Shown here one piece after another: positions 32,527 through 41,504 of a stretch of DNA of 64,000 bases. How positions within the stretch are numbered: position 1 is the first letter of the stretch; each line of letters starts with the position of its first letter. The translations under genes were made by a program, and so were the position numbers. Under the pieces are notes generated by a model, which was given only the letters and a program-made list of their open reading frames with translations, was not told where the DNA came from and ran no database searches. Source of the DNA: Streptomyces echinatus (GTDB taxonomy: Bacteria > Actinomycetota > Actinomycetes > Streptomycetales > Streptomycetaceae); the NCBI RefSeq assembly GCF_014203595.1, contig NZ_JACHJK010000011.1, positions 62,001 to 126,000 on the forward strand, read 5' to 3'.

Positions 32527-32913
32527 GGCAGGAGCGTACGCCTGGAATTGAACATGTTCAAAAGTGCCCCCCGGTCCGGCACCCGCTCGCGCGGAGGCGG
32601 GCCGGAGCGGGAGACCGTCGCACCGATGTCACAAACTTTTGACAGTCGGCGCGACACCCCGCGACATCGCAGTTCACCCGGCCCGCTCCGGCCCCCGCGG
32701 CGGGCCGGCCGGCCGGGGGCGGGTGCCCGGCGCCGCTCGCGCGGCCCGCGGCGCGGGGGGTCACGAACGCACCGGGTTACCCTTGTGCGGGGGACCTGAC
32801 ACACGGTGACCGGCCGGTCGGCAGTGCCGGCGTAGCCGTCGCCCGGAACCCCGCGCCGACCGCTCCCACTCGAGCCACGGCATGAGGAAGCAGTCAGAGC
32901 AGGGGCCGGATTC
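32527..32913. other. intergenic region, two divergent promoters
   Basis: 387 bases with the palindrome at 32548 and, nearer the XRE gene, ACCGGCCGGT (32814-32823, approximate) and dyad-rich sequence. No supported gene was found; the long frames here are composition artefacts. Confidence 0.4.
32548..32561. promoter_or_regulatory. perfect palindromic operator candidate
   Basis: TTGAACATGTTCAA is a perfect 14-base dyad, unusually AT-rich for this genome, immediately upstream of the gene starting at 32526. The size and position fit a MarR/TetR-type operator; the cognate regulator is not adjacent. Confidence 0.6.
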
Positions 32914-33720
32914 ATGCAGCGCGACAACTCCACAGACCGCATCGGGCCGGCAGAACTGCCGGACGGGACCGTGGGGCTCGCGGTGCTGTTGCGGGCCTGG
33001 CGGGCACGCGCCGGCCGCACCCTGGGCCTCGGCAGACCGCTGCCGCAGACGGAGGTCGCCGCCGCGGTCGGCATGAGCGAGCGGTGGTACCGGGACCTCG
33101 AACGCGGCACGCTGCCCCGGCTGGACGCCCGGACCCTGTCCGCGCTGGCGGACGCGCTGCGGCTGTGCGCCGACGAACGGGCCACCCTCTTCCTCTACGC
33201 CGCCGGCGGCGAGCCCTTCCCCGCCGTGTCGCCCGGTGACGGCGCCGATCTGACACCCCTGCGCCGACTGCTCGACCTGCAGCCCGCGCAGCCCGCCTAT
33301 CTCACCGACAACGCCTGGAACGTACTCGGGCACAACGCGGCGATGGCCGAGTGGTTCCCGTGGGTGCGGCTCCCCGGCGCCAACCTGATCCGCTGGGGGC
33401 TGACCGATCCCGAGGCGCGGGAGCAGCTGGCCGACTGGCCGCGGCACGGCCGGGCGTACCTCGCCATGCTGCGCTACGCCCTGGCCCAGTACCCGGACCA
33501 CCCCGAGCTCACCGGCATCCTGCGCGCGGCACTCGCCGACCCCGAGTGCCGTCGGATCTGGGACGAGGGGCCGGTCATCATCGCCAACCGGGACGGACAC
33601 GCCTTCCGTCTGACCATCCCCCGCTTCGCTCCGCGTGCCGTCGACGTCGTCGCCCAGGTGCTGCAGCCCGTGGGCTATCCGGGACTCCGGCTCACGTTCC
33701 TCGGCCCGCGGAACGACTGA
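32914..33720 (+). CDS. XRE/MmyB-like transcriptional regulator
   Basis: A 268-residue cytosolic regulator. Residues 18-85 form an XRE helix-turn-helix (LPQTEVAAAVGMSERWYRDL); the C-terminal part is the MmyB ligand-binding domain (YLTDNAWNVLGHNAAMAEWF, FRLTIPRFAP). MmyB relatives regulate secondary metabolism and may sense fatty-acid-like ligands. It is immediately upstream of the palindrome array and the oxoamine synthase cluster on the same strand, making it the obvious candidate for a pathway regulator. Confidence 0.9.
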   Translation: MQRDNSTDRIGPAELPDGTVGLAVLLRAWRARAGRTLGLGRPLPQTEVAAAVGMSERWYRDLERGTLPRLDARTLSALADALRLCADERATLFLYAAGGEPFPAVSPGDGADLTPLRRLLDLQPAQPAYLTDNAWNVLGHNAAMAEWFPWVRLPGANLIRWGLTDPEAREQLADWPRHGRAYLAMLRYALAQYPDHPELTGILRAALADPECRRIWDEGPVIIANRDGHAFRLTIPRFAPRAVDVVAQVLQPVGYPGLRLTFLGPRND

Positions 33721-34044
33721 GCCCAGGGAACGCCGGCGGCCACAGTCTTCCCGACGGCGGCGGCGCTTTTCAACAGCCGCCGACCGGCAAAGTTTTTCCG
33801 GTCCGGCGACCGGCAGAATTCTGCCGGTCCGTTACCGGGGGTATTTCACCGGGCCCTTGCCCGGAAGGTCACCGCCGGGCCTTCACCGGCAGATTTCTGC
33901 CGGTTTCCCGGCACGATCCCTTTCGGCCGCGCATTTCCCGCCAGGCCTCCCGACCGGCAGAACATTGCCGGTTGCATCCGTTGACATTCGCTACGACCGG
34001 TTGCGAATCTCGGAACTCGACTGAGCAGCGCTTCGGGAGCGACC
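33721..34044. promoter_or_regulatory. intergenic array of four 20-base palindromes
   Basis: Copies begin at 33783, 33809, 33885 and 33953. The consensus is ACCGGCAGAATTCTGCCGGT (perfect in copy 2; the others differ at 1-4 central or inner positions). A related stem CCGGGC/GCCCGG sits at 33849-33864. The array lies between the XRE gene and the oxoamine synthase and ends eight bases before a TTGACA -35 element. No gene is present in these 324 bases. Confidence 0.85.
33981..34010 (+). promoter_or_regulatory. candidate promoter of the oxoamine synthase cluster
   Basis: TTGACA (33981-33986) and a weak -10 GAATCT (34005-34010) with an 18-base spacer. A dyad ATTCGC (33986-33991) / GCGAAT (34003-34008) overlaps both elements and would suit a repressor. 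A start near 34017 would give a leader of about 28 bases. Confidence 0.5.
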
Positions 34045-35256
34045 TTGCATGCCTTCATGAACATCAAGAAGACGATCGGGATAAGCAACGACTTCTGGAA
34101 CGTCACGGCCGCTTCCGGAATGGCCGGAATCGTGGCCGGAAACCTCGGCGCCGGCCGCTACACCACCCGCGCCGACGGCCACGAGTTCCTCAACATGTCG
34201 TCGTACTCGTACCTCGGTCTGGACTCCCATCCGGCGCTGATCCGCGCGGCGGCCGACGCCGTCACGGAGAACGCCTCGCTGAACACCTCGGTCTCCCGGA
34301 TGCGCGTGCACTTCGGGATTCTCCGGGACGCCGAGGACGCGCTCTCGGACCTGTTCCGGGTGGAGGCGGTCACCCTCGCCTCCTGTGCCGCGGCGGCCTG
34401 GTCCGCACTGCCCCTGGTGGCCTCCGGCGCCTTCACCGGCGATGTGCCGCCGCTCATGGTGTTCGACAAGCACGCGCACTTCTGCCTGAACGCGATGAAG
34501 CCCAGCGTCGCCGACGAGGCCGAGGTCAGGACCATCGCGCACAACGACCTGGATGCCCTGGAAGAGCTGTGCCGCACCCATCCGAACGTCGCCTACGTCG
34601 CCGACGGGGTGTACAGCACCGGCGGCCGGGCACCGGTGCGCGAACTGCTGCGGCTGCAGGAGAAGTACGGGCTGTTCCTGTTCTTCGACGAGGCGCACGG
34701 AGTGTCCACCTGCGGTGACCAGGGGCGCGGGCTCGTCCTCGACACCATGGGCGAGATCAACGACCGCACCCTGATCATCACCTCGCTGAACAAGGGCTTC
34801 GGGGCGTCCGGCGGCGCGATCTTCCTGGGGCCGCGCGGCTCCCGGCACCGCCGTGACCTCGCGCTGCGCTACGGCGGCCCGCTCACCTGGTCGCAGCGGA
34901 TCAACACGGCCGGGCTCGGGGCGATCACCGCCTCCGCCGAACTGCACCGTTCGCCCGAGCTGAAGGAACTCCAGCTGCGGCTGCAGCAGAACATCGACCG
35001 TTTCGACGCGCTGGTGCCCACCGCGCAGAGCGGCGACGGACTGCCCATCCGGTTCATCGACATCGGCTCGGAGGAGAAGACGGTCCGCATCGGCCGCGCC
35101 CTCCTTTCCGAGGGGTACTACACCTCCGCCCTCTTCTTCCCGGTCATCGCCCGCGGAAAGGCCGGACTGCGCATCATGCTCCGCGCGGACATGACGCGGA
35201 CGGACATCGAGCACTTCGGCCGCCTGGTCAATGAACTGCGGAGCCGGAATGACTGA
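34045..35256 (+). CDS. PLP-dependent alpha-oxoamine synthase (KBL/AONS/CqsA family)
   Basis: Condenses an amino acid with an acyl thioester with loss of CO2 to give an alpha-aminoketone. The 403-residue product has SSYSYLGLDSHP, FDKHAHFCL, FFDEAHGVSTCG (PLP-ring Asp and His) and the Schiff-base lysine in TSLNKGFGASGG. It is not obviously BioF: the cluster has no biotin genes. VADGVYSTGGRAP resembles the CqsA autoinducer synthase and serine palmitoyltransferase branch. TTG 34045 has GGGAG at proper spacing; ATG 34057 lacks one. The MFS gene starts eight bases before its stop. Confidence 0.88.
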   Translation: MHAFMNIKKTIGISNDFWNVTAASGMAGIVAGNLGAGRYTTRADGHEFLNMSSYSYLGLDSHPALIRAAADAVTENASLNTSVSRMRVHFGILRDAEDALSDLFRVEAVTLASCAAAAWSALPLVASGAFTGDVPPLMVFDKHAHFCLNAMKPSVADEAEVRTIAHNDLDALEELCRTHPNVAYVADGVYSTGGRAPVRELLRLQEKYGLFLFFDEAHGVSTCGDQGRGLVLDTMGEINDRTLIITSLNKGFGASGGAIFLGPRGSRHRRDLALRYGGPLTWSQRINTAGLGAITASAELHRSPELKELQLRLQQNIDRFDALVPTAQSGDGLPIRFIDIGSEEKTVRIGRALLSEGYYTSALFFPVIARGKAGLRIMLRADMTRTDIEHFGRLVNELRSRND

Positions 35257-36505
35257 GATTTCCACGGCCGAGGAAAACAGGACGGCCGGTGAAGGGAATT
35301 CCCGGGCTCAGGTGAACCGGCGCACCATGACGCTCTCCTGTCTGCTGGTCTTCATGGCCCAGATGGCCACCACGATCTATCTGCCCTCGCTGCCCGTCGT
35401 GGCGGACGACTTCGGTATGTCCCGCAGTTATGCGGCGCTTTCCATCTCGGTGTTCGTGATCGGTGCCGCGGCTCCGGTGGTGCTGTGGGGCGTGGCGGCG
35501 GACCGGTACGGCCGCCGGGGCCCGCTGCTGGCCTCGCTGGCGCTGTTCGTGCTCACCAGCGCGGCGATCGCACTGACCCGGTCCCCCGAGGCGCTGCTGG
35601 TGCTGCGGGCGCTGCAGGGCATCGGCGCCGGCGGCGCGGCGATCATCGCGCGCATCCTGGTACGGGACCGGTGGAGCGGCGACGAGCTGGCCAAGCGCCT
35701 GTCGGTGCTGTCGATCGCGTTCATCACGGCGATGGGCGGCGGCCAGTTCCTCGGTGGTCTGATCGGCCGCTACTCCCACTGGGAGACCGGGTTCGCGGTC
35801 CTCGCCACGGTCGGCGCGGTCGCCGTACTGCTCACCTTCACCGTGCCGTTCGAGTCCAGCCGTGCCGTGCAGCGGCCGTCCGAGGTGCTGCGGATCTGCC
35901 TCGAGATCAGCAGGCAGCGCGCGTTCCTGCTGCCGGCCCTGGCGGGCGGCGCCGGGTTCGCCACGATCGTGGTGCTCCAAGAGGTCAGCCCGTTCGTCTT
36001 CCAGCAGCACTTCGGCCTCGCCACCGACCAGTACGGCAGTCTCGGGCTGTTGCTCGGCGCCGCCTACTTCGGCGGGGCGATGACCGTCAACCGGCTGGTC
36101 TCCAGGACGGGTTCGGGCCGGCTGATGACCGCCGGGTCCGTCGTGATGACCGCGGCCGGCGTGCTGATGATCGTCCTGTGGTCGGTGCCCGGCCTGCCGG
36201 ACGGCGGCGCCCTGGTGGCCTTCGTGGCGCTGTACTGCGTGACCACGTTCGGGCAGTCCGTGCTGTTCCCGAACAGCATGGCCACCGCCGTCAGCAGCGG
36301 GCAGGGGCACGGCGCCTACGCCGTCTCCCTGTGCGGCTTCCTGCAGCAGTCGATGGCGGGCGTGGCCGCGGCCAGCGCCGCGCTGCTGCACGCCGACCTC
36401 GCCTGGGCCACGGTGGCCGCCGCACTGGGCGCCGCCGCCTGGCTCATGACCCGGATCGCCGTCCCCTCGGCGGCACCCACGGCCGTCGCCACGGAAGGGA
36501 AGTGA
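35249..36505 (+). CDS. MFS exporter, Bcr/CflA type
   Basis: A 418-residue transporter with twelve predicted membrane segments. The loop motif GVAADRYGRRGPLL is between segments 2 and 3, and the segment 5 antiporter-type GGGQFLGGLIG follows. It overlaps the oxoamine synthase by eight bases and sits one base from the carboxylase gene, so it is part of the same operon and probably exports the product or gives self-resistance. Confidence 0.9.
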   Translation: MTEISTAEENRTAGEGNSRAQVNRRTMTLSCLLVFMAQMATTIYLPSLPVVADDFGMSRSYAALSISVFVIGAAAPVVLWGVAADRYGRRGPLLASLALFVLTSAAIALTRSPEALLVLRALQGIGAGGAAIIARILVRDRWSGDELAKRLSVLSIAFITAMGGGQFLGGLIGRYSHWETGFAVLATVGAVAVLLTFTVPFESSRAVQRPSEVLRICLEISRQRAFLLPALAGGAGFATIVVLQEVSPFVFQQHFGLATDQYGSLGLLLGAAYFGGAMTVNRLVSRTGSGRLMTAGSVVMTAAGVLMIVLWSVPGLPDGGALVAFVALYCVTTFGQSVLFPNSMATAVSSGQGHGAYAVSLCGFLQQSMAGVAAASAALLHADLAWATVAAALGAAAWLMTRIAVPSAAPTAVATEGK

Positions 36506-36506
36506 C

Positions 36507-38111
36507 ATGGCGGTTCTGCGTTCGAACATCAGCCCCTCCAGCGAGGTGTTCCGCCGCAACAGCGAGGCGTACGACGCCTTGCGCGAGCGGGTCGCGCAGG
36601 CGCGCGCGGCGGCCACGGCCGGCGGCGGCGCCAAGGCGCGGGCCAAGCACGCCGCGCGCGGCAAGCTCACCGCCCGCGAGCGGGTGAGCCGGCTGCTCGA
36701 CCCGGGCACCCCGTTCCTGGAGATCGGCCAGCTCGCCGCGCACGAGGTGTACGAGCAGGCCGTACCGTCCGCGGGCATCATCACCGGCGTCGGCATCGTG
36801 GAGGGCCGGCCCACGGTCGTCTTCGCCAACGACGCGACCGTGAAGGGCGGGACGTACTACCCGCTGACCGTCCGCAAGCACCTGCGGGCCCAGCAGGTCG
36901 CCCGCGAGAACGGGCTGCCCTGTATCTATCTGGTCGACTCCGGAGGCGTGTTCCTGCCGATGCAGGAGGACATCTTCCCCGACGAGAACCACTTCGGCCG
37001 GATCTTCCGCAACATCGCGGAGATGTCCGCCATGGGTCTGCCGCAGATCGCGGCCGTGATGGGCTCGTGCACCGCCGGCGGCGCGTACATCCCGGCGATG
37101 TGCGACGAGACGGTGATCGTGCGCGGCAACGGGTCCATCTTCCTGGGCGGTCCGCAACTGGTGCGGGCGGCGACCGGAGTGATCGTCGACACCGAGACCC
37201 TCGGCGGGGCCGACCTGCACACCGCGACCAGCGGGGTCGCCGACCACCTCGCCCTCGACGACGAGCACGCGCTCAGCCTGGTCCGGGAGATCGCGGCCCG
37301 GCACGGCAGGGACGTCCCGGCCGCGCCGCCCGAGACACCGGTGCCGCCGCTGTACGACCCGGCCGAGCTGCCCGGCATCATCAGTGCCAACCCGCGTGAG
37401 CCGATCCCGGCCCGGGAGATCCTCGCCCGGCTGCTGGACGGCAGCGAGTTCACCGAGTACCGCGCCCGGTTCGGGCCGACGATCGTGTGCGGCACCGGCC
37501 GGATCGGCGGCTATCCGGTGGGCGTGCTGATCAACGACGGCGTGCTGTTCTCCGAGAGCGCCCAGAAGTCCGCGAACTTCATCGAGCTGTGCTCGCAGCG
37601 CGGTATCCCGCTGCTCTTCCTGCACAACATCAACGGGTTCATGGTGGGCGCCGAGTACGAGGCGGGCGGTATCGCCAAGCACGGCGCGAAGATGGTGAAC
37701 GCCGCGTCCTGCGCCGCCGTCCCGAAGTTCTCCGTGCTGATCGGCGGCAGCTACGGCGCGGGCAACCTCGCCATGTGCGGACGCTCCATCGGCCCGCAGC
37801 TGATGGCCATGTGGCCCAACGCGAGGACGTCCGTGGTCGGCGGCGAGCAGGCCGCCACCGTCATGGCGCTGATGAAGAACGAACAGCTGGCCAGGCAGGG
37901 CAGCGAGATGACCCCGGAAGAGGAAGAGGCCTTCAAGAAGCCGATCCGGGACAACTACGACCGTGAGGGCCAGCCCCTCTACGTCGCCGCCCGGCTGTGG
38001 GTGGACGCCCTGGTCGACCCCGTCGACACCCGTGAATGGCTGACGCTGAGCCTCGCCCTGGCCGCGGCAGCACCGCAACGAGAGACGCGCTTCGGCGTGT
38101 TCAGGATGTGA
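36507..38111 (+). CDS. acyl-CoA carboxylase beta subunit, methylcrotonyl-CoA type
   Basis: Carboxyltransferase of 534 residues. It has GKLTARERVSRLLDPG, VDSGGVFLPMQEDIFPD, GSCTAGGAYIPAMCDE, FLHNINGFMVGAEYEAGGI and GGSYGAGNLAMCGR. FLPMQ in place of the shorter loop of propionyl/acetyl-CoA carboxylases, and the 530-residue length, place it with 3-methylcrotonyl- or geranyl-CoA carboxylases. Nothing from leucine catabolism (isovaleryl-CoA dehydrogenase, hydroxymethylglutaryl lyase) is nearby, so it is likely a pathway-dedicated copy. The start follows the MFS stop by one base with GGAAGGGAAG as ribosome site. Confidence 0.9.
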   Translation: MAVLRSNISPSSEVFRRNSEAYDALRERVAQARAAATAGGGAKARAKHAARGKLTARERVSRLLDPGTPFLEIGQLAAHEVYEQAVPSAGIITGVGIVEGRPTVVFANDATVKGGTYYPLTVRKHLRAQQVARENGLPCIYLVDSGGVFLPMQEDIFPDENHFGRIFRNIAEMSAMGLPQIAAVMGSCTAGGAYIPAMCDETVIVRGNGSIFLGGPQLVRAATGVIVDTETLGGADLHTATSGVADHLALDDEHALSLVREIAARHGRDVPAAPPETPVPPLYDPAELPGIISANPREPIPAREILARLLDGSEFTEYRARFGPTIVCGTGRIGGYPVGVLINDGVLFSESAQKSANFIELCSQRGIPLLFLHNINGFMVGAEYEAGGIAKHGAKMVNAASCAAVPKFSVLIGGSYGAGNLAMCGRSIGPQLMAMWPNARTSVVGGEQAATVMALMKNEQLARQGSEMTPEEEEAFKKPIRDNYDREGQPLYVAARLWVDALVDPVDTREWLTLSLALAAAAPQRETRFGVFRM

Positions 38112-38120
38112 TGGACCGTC

Positions 38121-40106
38121 ATGGTGAAACGACTTCTGATCGCCAACCGGGGTGAGATCGCCCGCCGTATCGCCCGCACCTGCCGCCGCCTCGGCATCGA
38201 GTACGTCGCCGTCCACTCCGAGGCGGACGGTGCCGCCGACCACCTGGAGGGCGCGTTCGAGCAGGTCCTGCTCGGCCCCTCCCCCGCGGCCGACAGCTAT
38301 CTGCGCGTCGACGGTCTGGTCGACGCGGCCCTGCGCACCGGCTGCGACGCGGTGCACCCGGGGTACGGATTCCTCTCGGAGAATCCGGAGTTCGCGGCGG
38401 CGGTGGCCGAGGCGGGCCTGGTCTTCGTCGGGCCCGGCGCGGACACCATCGCGGCCATGGGCGACAAGGCCACCGCGAAGCGGCTGATGGCCGCGGCGGG
38501 CGTACCGGTGCTGCCGGGCTCGGCGGACGCCACCGAGTCGGCGGACGAGATCCGGGCGCACGCGGCCCGCATCGGCTATCCGGTCATCCTCAAGCCGGTC
38601 GCCGGCGGCGGCGGCAAGGGCATGCGGGTCATCGAGCGCGAGGACGACCTCGCGCCCGCCGTCGAGGCCGCGGTCCGGCTGGCCCGCGCGAACTTCGGTG
38701 ACGGGCGCCTGCTGGTCGAGCGCTATCTGCGCCGCCCCCGGCACATCGAGGTCCAGGTCTTCGGTGACACCCACGGCACCGTGCTGCACCTCTTCGAACG
38801 GGAGTGCTCGCTGCAACGCCGGCACCAGAAGATCGTCGAGGAGGCGCCGGCCGTCAACCTGCCGGCGAAGGTGCGGGAGGCCCTGCTGGAGGCGGCCGTG
38901 CGCGGCGCGCGGGCCATCGGCTACGTCAACGCGGGCACCTTCGAGTTCATCCTGGACGGCAACGGGGAGTTCTTCTTCCTGGAGGTCAACACCCGTCTGC
39001 AGGTGGAGCATCCGGTCACCGAGGCCATCACCGGCCTGGACCTGGTCGAGTGGCAGCTGCGGGTCGCGGCGGGCGAGGAACTCCCGCTGTCGCAGGAGGA
39101 GATCACCGCCTCCGGCCACGCCGTCGAGGTTCGCGTGTACGCCGAGGATCCCGACGCGGACTTCCGTCCCGCCCCCGGCCGGGTCCTGGACGCCCGGTGG
39201 CCCACCGGTCTCCGGGTGGACGCGGCCTTCGACACCAGCGGTGACGTCCCGGTCTTCTACGACCCGATGATCGCCAAGCTCGTCGCGCACGGCCCGGGCC
39301 GCCCGGCGGCCCTCACCCGGCTGCGGCACGCGATACGGGACACCGCCGTCCTCGGCCTCACCACCAACCTGGGTTTCCTCGCCGATCTGCTGGGCGACAC
39401 CCGGGTGGCCGCCGGACTGATCGACACCCACCTGGTCGACGAGTTCACCGCCCGGGCCGCGGAACGTCCCCGCGACCTGGAACCGGTGGCCGCGGCGTGC
39501 GCGGCGGCGATGGCCCTGCCCGCCCGGCCCGCCGGAACCACGGCCGAGTCGCCGTGGAGCGGGTCCCTCGGCGCCCTGGACCGTGAACTGCTGGACCCCG
39601 AGGCGCCGTTGGGCCGTGTCGCCTGCCGCGTCGGCAGCCGTCCGCTGGAGGCGGCGCTGCTCTCCCGGCGGGCCGGCGCGCTCACGGTGGCCGTGGCCGG
39701 CGAGCGGTACGGCGTCACCTGCGCGCCGGACGGTGCGCTGGTGCGCGGCACGGCCGGTGAGGCGCGGTGGGCGGGACTGCGCCGGGGCGACGGCTGTGAA
39801 CTGGTGGTGGACGGCCGCCGGCTCACCCTGACGCTCGCCGTCGCCGGTGAGGACGACAGCACGGCCGGCACCGACGCGGTCACCTCGCCCATGCCCGGTA
39901 CGGTGGTCCAGCTGCCCGTGTCCGTGGGCGACTCCGTCCGGCAGGGCGACACGGTGGCGATCGTCGAGGCGATGAAGATGGAGAACCGGGTGCTCGCCCC
40001 CGCGGCGGGCGTGGTGGAGGAGATCCGCTGCTCCCTGTCCGAGATAGTCTCCGCGGACCAGATCCTGGTGGTGATCGGCGCCGCCGACCCCGAAGAGCCC
40101 GCCTGA
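38121..40106 (+). CDS. biotin carboxylase/BCCP alpha subunit of acyl-CoA carboxylase
   Basis: A 661-residue subunit pairing with the beta subunit at 36507. The order is biotin carboxylase (RLLIANRGEIARRIARTC at the start; ATP loop GGGGKGMR; catalytic FLEVNTRLQVEHPVTEAITG), a BT-like linker domain with degenerate sequence, and a C-terminal biotinyl domain with VEAMKMEN (biotin lysine) near residue 620. The gap to the beta gene is nine bases. It would form the holoenzyme that makes a carboxylated acyl-CoA, presumably an extender or substrate for this cluster. Confidence 0.93.
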   Translation: MVKRLLIANRGEIARRIARTCRRLGIEYVAVHSEADGAADHLEGAFEQVLLGPSPAADSYLRVDGLVDAALRTGCDAVHPGYGFLSENPEFAAAVAEAGLVFVGPGADTIAAMGDKATAKRLMAAAGVPVLPGSADATESADEIRAHAARIGYPVILKPVAGGGGKGMRVIEREDDLAPAVEAAVRLARANFGDGRLLVERYLRRPRHIEVQVFGDTHGTVLHLFERECSLQRRHQKIVEEAPAVNLPAKVREALLEAAVRGARAIGYVNAGTFEFILDGNGEFFFLEVNTRLQVEHPVTEAITGLDLVEWQLRVAAGEELPLSQEEITASGHAVEVRVYAEDPDADFRPAPGRVLDARWPTGLRVDAAFDTSGDVPVFYDPMIAKLVAHGPGRPAALTRLRHAIRDTAVLGLTTNLGFLADLLGDTRVAAGLIDTHLVDEFTARAAERPRDLEPVAAACAAAMALPARPAGTTAESPWSGSLGALDRELLDPEAPLGRVACRVGSRPLEAALLSRRAGALTVAVAGERYGVTCAPDGALVRGTAGEARWAGLRRGDGCELVVDGRRLTLTLAVAGEDDSTAGTDAVTSPMPGTVVQLPVSVGDSVRQGDTVAIVEAMKMENRVLAPAAGVVEEIRCSLSEIVSADQILVVIGAADPEEPA

Positions 40107-40457
40107 ACCACCCGGCGTGCGGCCTGAGGGCCCACGGCCCCTGCCCCGCCTGCCCGGGGAGCGTCCCGCCGGGCGCGCGGGGCGGGCCGGAGCCTCACCT
40201 CGACGGCTGCCTGTGTGCGGTCACCGTCGAAGGAGTGAGCCCTGGCCCGTCCGCTGCCCACCAGGATGAGGCACCGGCCCGTCCGCTGCTCAGGGGACGG
40301 GCCGGTGGACGCCGAGGGCGGGGACGCCCCACGGGGGCCACCCGCGGACGGCGACGAGAGCCGCGGGGGGTGCGGGTGGGAACACGGACGCCACCGAAGG
40401 CGAAGCCGAGGCGGGTCAAGGCCTCGACCTGTGCGCTGCCCCGTGCCACCGGGCCCC
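40107..40457. other. convergent intergenic region
   Basis: 351 bases between the carboxylase and the alcohol dehydrogenase. A long hairpin lies at 40272-40307, with a partial second copy of its arm (CCCGTCCGCTGC) at about 40247. No supported gene. Confidence 0.5.
40272..40307. terminator. bidirectional terminator hairpin
   Basis: Perfect 13-base arms CACCGGCCCGTCC (40272-40284) and GGACGGGCCGGTG (40295-40307) with a ten-base loop, between convergent genes. Confidence 0.8.
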
Positions 40458-41504
40458 TCAGGGGACGAGGATCAGGCGGATCGGGTCGCCGACCTTCTTC
40501 TCCAGCCGCTCAACCGCCTCCGCGGCGTCGGCCAGCGGAATGTGGTCGCTGATGGAGGGAGCCAGGTCGAGGCGGCCGGCGGAGGCGAGCCGGATCAACT
40601 GCTCGACGTGTTCGGGCGCGGAGCCGTAGTGTCCACGGATCTGGTTGCGGTTCCAGCTGAACCGCGTGCCCTCGGTGACCGTGAGCGGATGCGGGGTGAG
40701 TCCGGCGAGAACCAGCACACCGCCCCTGCCCAGCACGGTCGCGGCCTGTTCCCGCACGGCCGGCACGCCGGCGAAGTCGAACGCGACGTCCAGGCCACCG
40801 CCCGCCGTGGCCCGCAGCACCGCTTCGGCGAAGCCGGGCTCGGCCGGGTCCAGGGCCAGGTCGGCGCCGAAGGCGAGGGCGCGCTCGCGGGCACCGGGCA
40901 GCGGGTCGACGGCGATGACCGGCGCGGCACCGGCCAGCCGGGCCAGCCGGATGCCGTGGGCTCCGAGGCCGCCCGCGCCCCAGACGCCCACGGCCTGCGC
41001 CGGGCGCACGTCTCCGGTCACCACGACGGCGGCGTACGGGGTGGAGACCGCGTCCGGGATGATCGCGGCCTGGTCGAAGGGCAGGTGGTCCGGGATCGGG
41101 GCGAGTGTGTCCTCCCGGGCGAGCGCGTACCGGGCCCAGCCCCCGTCGTAGTCGACGCCGCGGGTGCGGCCGCTGAGGCACGGCGTGCGTCGCCGACGGC
41201 AGTTGGCACACTGTCCGCAGCTCTGGCCGGCCTGCAGGGCCACGCGCGCGCCCGGGGCCCAGTCGCCGAGGAGGCCGGGCCCCAGGGTGTGGATCACTCC
41301 GGCGACCTCGTGCCCGAGGGTGACCTCCCCGACGGGCAGGAACGGTTTCAGAGTGCCGTCGATCAGGTGCACGTCGGACAGGCACACCCCGGCGGCCTTG
41401 ACCTCGATCAGTACCTCCCCCGGTCCGGGGACGGGCACCGGGACCTCTTCGACCCCGAACGTCCCGCTGTCGACGTGGAGACGTCCGGCGAGCATGGTGT
41501 CCAT
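40458..41504 (-). CDS. zinc-dependent alcohol dehydrogenase (MDR family)
   Basis: A 348-residue dehydrogenase. AAGVCLSDVHLIDG and GHEVAG give the catalytic-zinc ligands, CGQCANCRRRRTPC the structural-zinc cysteines, and VWGAGGLGAHGIRLA the NAD(P)-binding motif. ATG 41504 has GGAGGG nine bases upstream. The upstream frame to 41735 is low complexity. Substrate unknown. It might serve the neighbouring biosynthetic cluster but is on the opposite strand behind a terminator. Confidence 0.88.
   Translation of the reverse strand: MDTMLAGRLHVDSGTFGVEEVPVPVPGPGEVLIEVKAAGVCLSDVHLIDGTLKPFLPVGEVTLGHEVAGVIHTLGPGLLGDWAPGARVALQAGQSCGQCANCRRRRTPCLSGRTRGVDYDGGWARYALAREDTLAPIPDHLPFDQAAIIPDAVSTPYAAVVVTGDVRPAQAVGVWGAGGLGAHGIRLARLAGAAPVIAVDPLPGARERALAFGADLALDPAEPGFAEAVLRATAGGGLDVAFDFAGVPAVREQAATVLGRGGVLVLAGLTPHPLTVTEGTRFSWNRNQIRGHYGSAPEHVEQLIRLASAGRLDLAPSISDHIPLADAAEAVERLEKKVGDPIRLILVP

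Noticed and set aside
33783..33972. Palindrome array considered as a CRISPR or origin iteron array
   Set aside because: Copies are 20-base dyads with uneven spacing (26, 76, 68), there are no cas genes, and they sit between a regulator and its probable target promoter.
34045..35256. Oxoamine synthase as biotin gene bioF
   Set aside because: No bioA, bioB or bioD is near, and the gene is fused into an operon with an exporter and a carboxylase.
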